The notes under the pieces were generated by a model. The model did not search any database. It saw only the letters and a list, made by a program, of their open reading frames with translations, and was not told where the DNA came from. From positions 1,984,001 through 2,048,000 of the forward strand of contig NZ_LR590470.1 in assembly GCF_901472535.1 (NCBI RefSeq): DNA of 64,000 nucleotides. Direction: 5' to 3'. Below are positions 39,238 to 48,296 of this stretch, piece by piece. The translations under genes were made by a program, and so were the position numbers. The DNA comes from Sphingobacterium daejeonense (GTDB lineage: Bacteria; Bacteroidota; Bacteroidia; Sphingobacteriales; Sphingobacteriaceae). The first letter of the stretch is position 1, and the number at the start of each line of letters is the position of its first letter.

Positions 39238-42200
39238 CTACTCTTGAAGTTTAGTTTTGAGTTGAAAATGATATACAATAATGGAAGGACGAACAATGTT
39301 AAAACAGTAGCTGTTGTTAATCCTCCAATCACTACAGTTGCCAAAGTTTTTGAACCTCCGCACCAGCACTAGTGCTGATTGCCATAGGAAGAAACCCAAT
39401 GAAGCCACTGTAGCAGTCATTAAAACCGGCCGCAACCTAACTTCTGTACCTTCTTTAACTCTTTTAATAATGTCCGTTACTCCTTCTTTTTCCAATTGAT
39501 TGAATTTACCTATCAATACAATTCCATTTAATACCGCTACACCGAATAAGGCGATGAAACCAACTCCTGCACTTATACTGAAAGGCATGTCGCGTATTAA
39601 AAGAGCAAATACACCACCAATGGCACTCATTGGAATTGCCGTAAAAATTAATAATGCCTGTTTGAAGGAATGGAATGTGAAGTATAATAACAAGAATATC
39701 AGGAACAAAGAAATGGGAACTGCTATCATTAACCTTGCACTTGCCATTTGAAGGTTTTCAAATTGTCCTCCATAAGTAAAGTAATACCCTGAAGGAAGTT
39801 TCACCTGTCCATTGAGTTTATTTTGAATCTCTTCCACTACGGACTGTACATCTCGTCCTGAAACATTGAATCCTACAACAATTCTTCTTTTTCCTTCTTC
39901 CCGACTTATCTGTGCTGGCCCAACGCTGAAATCTATCTGTGCCACCTGTGACAGAGGAATCTGTTGATGGTCCCTTGTAGGAATTAATAATTCACTAACA
40001 TCATCAATGTTATTCCTATGCTCATCATGCAACCGTACGACAAGATCGAACCTTCTTTCATTTCATATACCAAACCCGAACTTTTACCAGCAAACGCTGT
40101 ACTGACCATGTCATTTACATCTTGTATGGTAAGGCCATAATTTGCCATCCTGACGCGGTCATATTTTATATTGATTTGCGGAAGTCCAGTTACCTGTTCT
40201 ACTTGTGGTGCGGTGGTACCTTCTACAGACTGGATTACAGAGTTTACTTGATCTGCATAAATCATTAAACTGTCCAGATTTTCACCAAATATTTTGACGG
40301 CAACATCCTGACGTATTCCTGTCATCAATTCATTAAACCTCATTTGAATAGGTTGATTTTTTTCGAAGAATACCCCCGGAATAACTTGAAGTTTGTCCAT
40401 TATTGCATTCCCTAATTCTTCATACGACCTACCCGTTGTCCATTCCTCTTGAGGTTTTAATATTACCATCATGTCAGTAGCTTCAGGGGGCATGGGGGTC
40501 TGTTGGAACTTCAGCAGAGCCTGTTTTTCCAACTACCATTTTTACTTCTTCAAATTGTTTGATAATTCTGGAAGCTTGCATTGAAGTTTCAATACTTTGG
40601 CTCAAAGATGTACCTGGTGGAAGTATACAGTGAAATGCATAATCCCCTTCTTGAAGTTGAGGAATAAATTCTCCGCCCATTCTGCTGAAAATAAAAATGG
40701 TAAATAAGAATATTGCTACAGCAATGGAAACAATAATATATTTAATACGAATGGCCTTGTCCAACAATGGTGAATATATATCATGTAATTTTTCGATGAA
40801 TTTATCACTGAATGTTTTCTTATCATGACCTTCCCTAGGCAAGAAAAGAGCGCACATCATTGGGATATAAGTCAATGAAAGGATAAGTGCTCCAAAGATT
40901 GCAAAACCCACTGTTTTAGCCATAGGAGTAAACATTTTTCCTTCAACACCAACCAGAGTTAAGATGGGGATATATACGATTAGAATGATTATTTCACCGA
41001 AGGCAGCCTGTGTTCTTATTTTTGAAGCCGAATCAAATACTTCTTGATCCATTTCTTTTTGACTCAATTTGTGTGTGGATTTACGAAGTCCAAGGTGATG
41101 TAAGGTCGCTTCCACAACAATTACAGCACCATCTACAATCAATCCAAAATCTATTGCACCCAAACTCATTAGGTTAGCACTCACACCAAATACATTCATC
41201 ATGCCCAGTGCAAACAGCAAGGATAGGGGAATGGCTGATGCAACAATGAGCCCCGCTCTAAGATTTCCTAAGAAAAGAACCAACACAAAAATAACAATTA
41301 AAGCACCTTCAATTAGATTCTTTTCAACAGTACTAATTGCTCTGTCAATAAGGTCTGTCCGATCCAAATAGGGCTCGATGACAACATCTTCAGGCAATGT
41401 TTTTTGAATGGTAGGTAGTTTTTCCTTGATGCGGTTTACAACTTCATTGCTGTTTTCTCCCTTTAACATCATAACAACACCTCCTACAGCATCAACTTCA
41501 CCATTGTATGTCAAAGCGCCATAACGAACAGCACTACCCAACCTGACATCTGCCACGTCTTTGATAAATATTGGAACCAGACCATCGGTTTTAACAGGAA
41601 TATTGCCAACATCTTCTAAGGAACTAACTAAGCCAATTCCCCGAATGAAATATGCATTTGGTTTTTTATCGATATAGGCTCCACCCGTATTTTGGTTGTT
41701 CTTTTCCAGAGCATCGAATATCTCGGGAACACTTACGCCCATTGCTCTTAATTGATCTGGATGAACAGCGACTTCATATTGTTTTAGTTGGCCCCCAAAA
41801 CTATTCACTTCGGCGACACCAGGAGTGCCATAAAGTTGTCTGGCCACAATCCAATCTTGCATCTCCCGCAAATCCATGGAGCTGTATTTCTTCTCACTGC
41901 CTTTTTTTGGATGTATAATATATTGGTATACTTCGCCAAGGCCGGTACTTACTGGCGCCATTTCAGGAGTTCCGATTCCGTTAGGAATGTCCTCGGAAGC
42001 TTCACCTAATTTTTCGTTGATTAATTGACGAGCAAAATATATATCAACATTTTCTTTGAAAACTACGGTAATTACAGAAAGTCCAAATCTAGAAATAGAA
42101 CGGATTTCTTCGATATCAGGTATATTAGCAATACTCTGTTCTATGGGAAAAGTAACCAACCGCTCAACTTCTTGACCCGCTAAAGTTGGTGTACTTGTAA

Positions 42201-42348
42201 AAATCTGCACCTGATTATTGGTAATATCAGGAACGGCATCTATCGGAAGCTTAGTTGCTGACCAAACTCCCCAAATAATTAGTACCAAGGTCATTATGCC
42301 TATAATGATCTTGTTCTTGATACTAAATTTTATAATATTATCTAGCAC
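39238..42348 (-). CDS. CusA/CzcA-type heavy-metal RND efflux pump (frameshifts)
   Basis: Inner membrane proton-driven pump of about 1037 residues. N-terminal TM1 (IIGIMTLVLIIWGVWSA), then LPIDAVPDITNNQVQIFT. The proton-relay motif in TM4 reads LGAIDFGLIVDGAVIVVEA, with the two acidic residues typical of the divalent (Zn/Co/Cd) CzcA type. The periplasmic part has GGAYIDKKPNAYFIRG. The C-terminal half has FIALFGVAVLNGIVLIGKFN and VRLRPVLMTATVASLGFF. Breaks fall near 40500, 40025, 39365 and close to the end near 39255. Metal range is inferred: the motif favours Zn/Co/Cd over Cu/Ag. Confidence 0.92.
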
Positions 42349-42458
42349 ATGAAAGGAATTAAATTCAACATATAATAATGATTATTGAATAGGGGAAAAT
42401 CCATATTCAATAAAAGGAATCATGAGCAATATGTTCATGAAATAATAAATAGTTGAAT

Positions 42459-42815
42459 TTACACCTGTGGCGGTTGCCAAATGTTTTCTTGGTATTTGCT
42501 TACTAAAGGATAGAATTTTATAGGTAATTCATTAAGTGAATATGCCTCAAACGGTTTTTCTAGCTTGAATAAATGGAAGTCAGCTGCATTCAGTGCTATT
42601 CCACAGCATGAACATGTGCAGAATGGAGTGCAGGTGTCCTTACTGCAATCATGGTTTTCGTGTTCATGATCATGTTTTTCTGAAGTGTCGTGAGAGTGAC
42701 TGGCTGAGGTTTGAAAAGAGTGTTTGTGGGAATGAGAATCAGCAAAATGATCACTGCAAGGTATAAACGTCAATACCAAGACATAAATCATTAATAGTGT
42801 GGATGTAAATCTCAT
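42459..42815 (-). CDS. DUF6660-like His/Cys-rich exported protein
   Basis: 118 residues with an N-terminal signal sequence (LLMIYVLVLTFIPCSD). The next section is very rich in His (HSHKHSFQTSASHSHDTSEK, HDHEHENHDC), then a Cys cluster CSKDTCTPFCTCSCCG, and an amphipathic C-terminus ending WQPPQV. Such small proteins lie first in CzcA-type operons of Bacteroidota and are thought to bind metal at the envelope. On the minus strand TATATTTG at 42828-42821, just before the start, fits a -7 element and would give a very short leader. Confidence 0.78.
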   Translation of the reverse strand: MRFTSTLLMIYVLVLTFIPCSDHFADSHSHKHSFQTSASHSHDTSEKHDHEHENHDCSKDTCTPFCTCSCCGIALNAADFHLFKLEKPFEAYSLNELPIKFYPLVSKYQENIWQPPQV

Positions 42816-42877
42816 TATGACAAATATAGGAATTTTAGTCTATCTTGTAGGGAGTTTCGATCCAAACAAATCTTTAT

Positions 42878-43666
42878 ATGCAAAAATACGTAGATCGTTC
42901 GCAACAATCATCGGACAAAATCTTTGATAGTAGGACATTGCAGAATGATTTTAAGACAATTGTACCAATTATAAAACCTGGATTAAGAGTTCTCGATGTA
43001 GGCTGCGGCACAGGAGCAATCAGCAAAGATATAGCAGAGTTAGTTGGAAATGAGGGAGTGGTCATTGGGATAGATAATACTTTAGATTTTATTGATAGCG
43101 GAAAAAAATCTTATTCAAGTTATAAAAATTTAGACCTACAACATGCTGATCTAATGAATTATGAGACTGAATTAAAATTTGATCTGATAGTCTCTGCAAG
43201 AACTTTTCAATGGTTATCAAACCCAACATTTGCAATTTCTAAATTGAAAAGTTTCTTAGCTGATGGTGGAACACTTTCTATTCTAGATTATAATCATGAA
43301 GAAATAGCGTGGAAGCCCAATATTCCTTCAAGTATGCTGGAGTTTTATAATAAATGGTTGGAATGGCGAAAGGATGCCGGAATGAATAATAGAATGGCAG
43401 AGGATCTTTCAACATTGTTTGAAAAAGCAGGTTTGAAAAACATTGAAGTGAGAAATTCTAATGAATTTTATAGTTGTGAAAACTCCAACTTCACTGATAA
43501 AATAGGAATTTGGAAAAAAGTTGCTAGTTCAACTCAATTAGTAAAAGATGGATATGTTTCAGAGTCACTAAGAACTAGAGCAATTCAGGACTACCAAAAT
43601 TGGATTGAGACCGAAGCTGATTCTATGTTGATGGTTTTGAAAGAGGTTAGAGGGCAAAATTTGTGA
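42878..43666 (+). CDS. SAM-dependent class I methyltransferase
   Basis: 262 residues. SAM-binding motif I is RVLDVGCGTGAISKDIAELV at about residues 38-57, with VIGIDN (motif post-I) and LQHADLMNYETELKFDLIVS (motif II and III area). The C-terminal half is variable (LSTLFEKAGLKNIEVRN). It belongs to the broad Methyltransf_11/31 group, so the substrate cannot be named. It is divergent from the metal-accessory gene and may be a separate unit. Confidence 0.88.
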   Translation: MQKYVDRSQQSSDKIFDSRTLQNDFKTIVPIIKPGLRVLDVGCGTGAISKDIAELVGNEGVVIGIDNTLDFIDSGKKSYSSYKNLDLQHADLMNYETELKFDLIVSARTFQWLSNPTFAISKLKSFLADGGTLSILDYNHEEIAWKPNIPSSMLEFYNKWLEWRKDAGMNNRMAEDLSTLFEKAGLKNIEVRNSNEFYSCENSNFTDKIGIWKKVASSTQLVKDGYVSESLRTRAIQDYQNWIETEADSMLMVLKEVRGQNL

Positions 43667-43701
43667 TATTTTTTTTCAAATTTCTTCTCATAATTGGATA
43701 T

Positions 43702-44112
43702 TTAAGAAATCCTATGTATTGTTTTGTTCAGGGCACTAAATAGTTGTTGATGGGAAATGGGTTTAGTTAAATATTCAATTGAATTTATTTGTTGTTTGCT
43801 GTTATTAAAGTCAGCTTTGCTTATGGAAGAAGAAATAATGTACATTTTAACTTTTTCATTCCCGAAAAGATTTTCTTCATTGATGGCTTTAATCAATTCC
43901 CAGCCATTCATTAAAGGCATATTGATGTCTATAAAAAGTACTTCAGGATAACTAATTTTATTGTTTTTATTTTCTCTAAAGAATTCCACAGCATTATATC
44001 CGTCTGGAAAATTTTCGAATTCTAAATCAACATCAGGATATTGTTCCAATAACTTCTGAAACAAAAATGTAAAAATAGGATCGTCATCAACCAACATAAC
44101 TTTCATCATCAA
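43702..44112 (-). CDS. Single-domain response regulator (CheY-like)
   Basis: 136 residues with only a receiver domain. MLVDDDPIFTFLF carries the acidic pocket, VLFIDINMPLMNGWELI carries the phosphorylated Asp, and EYLTKPISHQQL has the conserved Lys. There is no output domain. It starts 4 bases after the upstream kinase stop, so the two form one operon; the regulator probably acts by protein contact. Confidence 0.9.
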   Translation of the reverse strand: MMMKVMLVDDDPIFTFLFQKLLEQYPDVDLEFENFPDGYNAVEFFRENKNNKISYPEVLFIDINMPLMNGWELIKAINEENLFGNEKVKMYIISSSISKADFNNSKQQINSIEYLTKPISHQQLFSALNKTIHRIS

Positions 44113-44116
44113 TATT

Positions 44117-45620
44117 TTAGTTGTTTAAGGGTAGGCTAATAGTAACGATATTTCCCATATTCTCTTTACGGTATATTTTATAAGAACCGCCGAAGTAATG
44201 AATCTGTTGTTTAGCCATATGTAATTCCATTAGTACGCTATCATCAATTTTTTCACTGTCCTTCAAGATTTGAGAAGCTATTTCAAAACAATGTTGAGAG
44301 TTACAGTTGTTTTCAATTGAGATATAAAATGTCGATTCATTTATCCAACTTTTAATTACAATGTAAATCGGAAAACCATTTTTATAAGTTCCGATAGATT
44401 CGTTGATCAAATATTTGTAAATGCATAAAATATATTCCAATGGAAATGAGATGGTGTTCACTGAAATTTCACTTTGAATTTCCAAAACATTAGTTTCAAT
44501 TTCATTTTTGAAATGTATTTTCAACTTATCTATCAGGACTGATATGAATGAAGTTTCTAAGAGAGACTTGCTAGAATTTTGACCTTCTACAGTTTCGATT
44601 AATTTATCGAATAAGTTCAAGAACTTTTTATTGCTGGTTTTTAAGATGTTTAAAAGTTGTTCTTTTTGACTTGGTTCAGTTTCGATAGACAATTGGTTGA
44701 TTATCATTTCAATATTACTAATCGGCGTTCTAAGGTTATGAGCCAATATTTGATTGAATGCTTCTAATTGATTTACCTTTACCTTGAGCTCATAATTGAT
44801 TTTTTCCAATAACTCGTTTTGCAAGTTGAGTTTATTTTCATTGCTCTTAAAGAGCGAGAGGTCTTGAATTTGACAGATAAAATAAATTACTTTTCCAGAG
44901 GTGTCTCTAACTGAGGATATGTTTATTAAACACCATAAGATCTTATTTTCGTTTGCAATACATTGTGCCTCAATTATTGCATTTTCTCTGATTCCATTTT
45001 TTACATCATCAAACGGCCGCTTGAACATTATCTGAATGACTTTCATGGATGAATTCAGGGACTTTACGCGCTAACATCTCCTCAACATCAGTATAGCCTA
45101 AAATTTTCTGAAGAGCGAGATTATATTCTATTACATTGAGAGATCGATCTAGCAAGAGCATACCAATGGATGAATTTTGGAATGCTCGATTGAATTTTTC
45201 TTCCTTTAACTGAATTTTGGACAATAGCTTCTGCTCCCGAGTAATATTGGTCACTACGGCAGTAAGTTTATCGTCTCTATTTCCGATGATTTTAGTTTGT
45301 AGCCTATATAACTGTTCCGGGTTTTCATAAAATGGAGATTTATATTTTATGACATAGCCTTTTTTCTTTTTGAATGATTTCTCTAAGATATAGCTGAAAG
45401 AAGTTGCTAATTCAGAAGGGAATATTTCATGGATAGTCTTATTTATGAAATGTTCCTTGTCATAAAACAATAGCTTGGGATCAGATGTCCAGCAATTTAA
45501 AATTACTCCATCCCGACTGACCTCAAAAATAATATCATCAATTGATTCTACTAAGGAATCAAAATCCTTGATCTTCTGTTTTAGCTGGATGATTTCATCA
45601 AGCTTCTGGAGCGTTTCCAT
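44117..45620 (-). CDS. Multi-PAS histidine kinase-like protein with degenerate ATPase (one frameshift)
   Basis: About 500 residues with three PAS-type units: EVSRDGVILNCWTSD, FQNSSIGMLLLDRSLNVIEY and a PAS/PAC half with CLINISSVRDTSGKVIYF. A coiled coil follows, then the H box AHNLRTPISNIEMIINQL. The ATP lid region is abnormal: the N box keeps YKYLINESIGTYK, but the G1 DxGxG motif is replaced by ENNCNSQHCF and no GxGLGL is visible. It may therefore not bind ATP normally. An indel near 45020 breaks the second PAS. Soluble, with no membrane segment; partner is the receiver downstream. Confidence 0.82.
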
Positions 45621-45827
45621 AATATAATAAAACTACCGCTTTATCAATCTTCTAGTGTGAAGGTGTTAGCGTGTGATAAATGTTTTTATCTAGGTAATAA
45701 GTAAATCAAATATAAGTATAATTACCCAAAATGAGTTAATTACCTCAGTAAACTAATAAAATACCTAATATCGATACTTTATGGTTTAAATACTATTTAA
45801 TAAAATTAAAAAAAAGTTGTAACTTGC

Positions 45828-45851
45828 TGCTATTAACCTAATAGCATTTTT
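45828..45851 (+). terminator. Terminator-like hairpin without an upstream gene
   Basis: Stem TGCTATT / AATAGCA with a five-base loop, followed by five T residues. No plus-strand gene ends nearby, so it could end a small RNA or act as an attenuator. Confidence 0.45.
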
Positions 45852-46180
45852 GAATGTGAAACATACTATTAATAAAACACAATTAAATAATCTAAATGAT
45901 GGGTAATAGTTTCTTTATTAACAGTTTATGATTTATAAATCATATATTTTAATTAAGAATTGCCAGTAAATAGATTGTAAAAAACTTCATGTATAAATTA
46001 AAAAACACGAAGAAATTGAACTGCTAAAATGTTTCTGTGAAATAAAATATTAAAAGTGGTTTAATTAAGTTAACTGAAATTTTGAAGTTGTTTTTTTTAT
46101 CACAAAACAATAAATCCTAAAGTTGACTTTGTGTTAAATTATCTGAATTGATTTTATACATGTTAACCAGGCCATACGTG

Positions 46181-46207
46181 TTAATTGTTGCCGTGCCGGA
46201 CAATTAA
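46181..46207. promoter_or_regulatory. Inverted repeat, candidate operator
   Basis: TTAATTGT and ACAATTAA form 8-base perfect arms around 11 bases (GC-rich, TGCCGTGCCGG), about 165 bases before the acyltransferase start. The symmetry and GC-rich core stand out in this AT-rich region. Confidence 0.45.
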
Positions 46208-46371
46208 TATGAAAAGAATTAAGGTGATTTTTCAATTGATAAAAATTGGTGGAGATGAAACTAAATTATTACGTTTTTAACTAATAAGGTGGTGGTTCTT
46301 TTAAGCGAGAATTTGAAATATTAGTTTTAAACTAAATTTTAATTTATTTATTAAAATTAGCGACGAGAAAA

Positions 46372-47178
46372 GTGACTTTAATTTTAAAAAATGGAAGGCC
46401 AACAGTTAGGTTACGAGCATTTAGAGCGATAGATGATCCTGAAACTTGCTTACGATTTATAAAGGGACACGAACATGTTTTGACTTCCATAGGCGTCAAA
46501 AAGGTTACCTCTTCTAAAGACGAATGGATGTTCAATCCAGCGGCTTTTGTGTTAATTGTGGAATCAATGGACGGGTCGCATGTTTATGGCGGTGCCAGAA
46601 TACATGTAGCTGGCGGAACTCAAGCATTGCCCATTGAGGAAGCTACAGGGATGATGGATAGTAAAATATTTGACCTTGTATGGTCTTACGCTCAACAAGG
46701 GACAGGAGAAGGTTGTGGACTTTGGAATTCAAGGGAAATTGCAGGCTATGGAATAGGAAGTATTTTTCTCACTAGAGCAGCAATTGCAATTGCTCCTAGA
46801 ATTGGACTCAAAACATTATTTGCCTTATGCGCTCCATATACTATCAATCTTACTAAGGCCGTTGGTTACAGGCAAGAAACTGGGGTAGGAAACAATGGCA
46901 CTTTTTATTATCCTAAGTTAGATTTACTTGCAACAACCATGATTTTGGATGATGTAGAGAATTTACCAACAGCTTCTGACGAAGATAAAGAAGCTATATT
47001 CTCCCTAAGAAAAATGGCTGAGGGTCCTCGAATTGAGGTGCTTAGGTCTAAAGAAATTGAAATCTTTTATGATTTAACGCTAAATAATCTCAAGGACTTG
47101 GGACTTAAATGCGATCATAAAAATGGCCAGTGGTCCGCGGAAAGTGGATTAATAATACCAATCCAAATGATATCCTAA
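46372..47178 (+). CDS. GNAT/FeeM-LuxI-like N-acyltransferase, predicted
   Basis: 268 residues. I read it as the GNAT branch that includes N-acyl amino acid and LuxI-type synthases: an N-terminal RAFRAIDDPETCLRFIKGHE, the beta-strand YGGARIHV before PIEEA, then the acceptor/CoA side (WNSREIAGYGIGSIFLTRAA) and LFALCAPYTINLTKAVGY. It starts with GTG at 46372, no upstream in-frame ATG being available, and it lies 11 bases before the E1-like gene. Substrate and product are unknown; an acylated small-molecule product is inference from fold and neighbours. Confidence 0.68.
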   Translation: MTLILKNGRPTVRLRAFRAIDDPETCLRFIKGHEHVLTSIGVKKVTSSKDEWMFNPAAFVLIVESMDGSHVYGGARIHVAGGTQALPIEEATGMMDSKIFDLVWSYAQQGTGEGCGLWNSREIAGYGIGSIFLTRAAIAIAPRIGLKTLFALCAPYTINLTKAVGYRQETGVGNNGTFYYPKLDLLATTMILDDVENLPTASDEDKEAIFSLRKMAEGPRIEVLRSKEIEIFYDLTLNNLKDLGLKCDHKNGQWSAESGLIIPIQMIS

Positions 47179-47189
47179 TTATATAAGAC

Positions 47190-48276
47190 ATGGAAGTACA
47201 TAACCAAAATTCAACATATACTTTTAAGCCGATATTTTTTAACAAATCCTATGTCCATGATAAAAATAAAATCCAAATCTTGAAGGATAGTGGAGAAATT
47301 TTATATGAGATTGATGAATATACAAGACAATTAAAAGACTTGTTTGTCAGCAGGTTTCCTAGTTTATCAACAAATGAAGAACAATTTCTAGATTTTTTCT
47401 AGTTTATTAGCTGAAGGCAAATCAATGGAAGAATTAGGGGAGTGGGTCTACTATCCATGGCGCAAAACATTAGTACACATCCTAAGCCGTGAACATTATA
47501 TCGAAGTTCGAACAAATCGGAATAAGCAGAAAATAACTCAACAGGAACAAGAGTTGCTTTCTACTAAAACTATTGGAGTCATTGGGCTTTCAGTTGGGCA
47601 ATCTGTCGCGCTATGTATTGCTATGGAAAGAATATGTGGGAAATTAAAACTCGCGGATTTTGATACAGTAGATTTGAGCAATCTCAACAGACTTCGTGCA
47701 GGTGTCATTGATTTGGGGATGCCAAAGGTAGTTTTAGCCGCTCGAGAAATTGCCGAGATTGATCCTTATATAGATGTAGAAATTTATCCGGAAGGTATAA
47801 AAGCAGAAAATTATAATGATTTCCTTATCGGTTCTGCAAAATTGGATTTGTTGGTTGAGGTTTGTGATAGCTTCGAAGTAAAGGTTGAAAGTAGATTAAA
47901 AGCTAGAGAAAATAGGATTCCGGTGATTATGGAAACAAATGATAGAGGTATGTTGGACGTGGAAAGATTTGATCTAGATTCTTCAATGGACATATTTCAC
48001 GGTTTAGCAGGAGATCTTTCAATGGAAAAGGTTAAAAATTTAGACCCTGTTTCAAAGATGGGAATGTTAATGAAAATTGTTAATGCAGATCATTTATCTG
48101 ATCGGATGAAATCTTCTTTGCCCGAAATTGGTAAAACATTAAAATCATGGCCTCAATTAGCGTCTGAAGTTGTTTTGGGAGGAGCAGTTGTGGCTTGGGC
48201 CTCTAGGAAATTATTGCTCAATAAGGAAATTCCATCCGGTCGGTATTACATTGACCTGGAAAAAATTATTAGTTAA
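47190..48276 (+). CDS. ThiF/E1-like adenylyltransferase (one frameshift)
   Basis: About 361 residues. The N-terminal 95 residues are unassigned. The E1 Rossmann part has TIGVIGLSVGQSVAL in place of GxGGxGS, then LADFDTVDLSNLNRLRAG, the standard D-x-D-x-V-x-x-S-N-L-N-R element that binds ATP and the substrate C-terminus. DLLVEVCDSFEVKVESR matches the segment after it. No zinc Cys pairs are seen, unlike MoeB/ThiF. An indel near 47397 breaks the frame. Related proteins often have a C-terminal nitroreductase domain, absent here. Probably activates a carboxylate as an adenylate for the preceding acyltransferase's product (inference). Confidence 0.8.
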
Positions 48277-48296
48277 CTCATTGACGGTGAATTCAA

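Larger units (their letters stand above)
45621..46371. other. Long AT-rich upstream region of the signalling operon
   Basis: 751 bases without an ORF of note, between the divergent PAS kinase and the acyltransferase operon. It holds a terminator-like hairpin at 45828-45851 and a perfect 8-base-arm inverted repeat at 46181-46207. A GAGAAAA stretch precedes the GTG start at 46372. The length suggests a controlled promoter or a small RNA, but no RNA family is recognised. Confidence 0.5.

Noticed and set aside
41652-42009. Two plus-strand frames in the metal pump region
   Set aside because: They are opposite-strand shadows of the CusA/CzcA gene, without start context or domain.
47190-48276. The E1-like protein as the missing MoeB of the molybdenum pathway
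   Set aside because: It lacks the zinc cysteine pairs and standard GxGGxGS loop of MoeB/ThiF and sits in a different operon 30 kb away.
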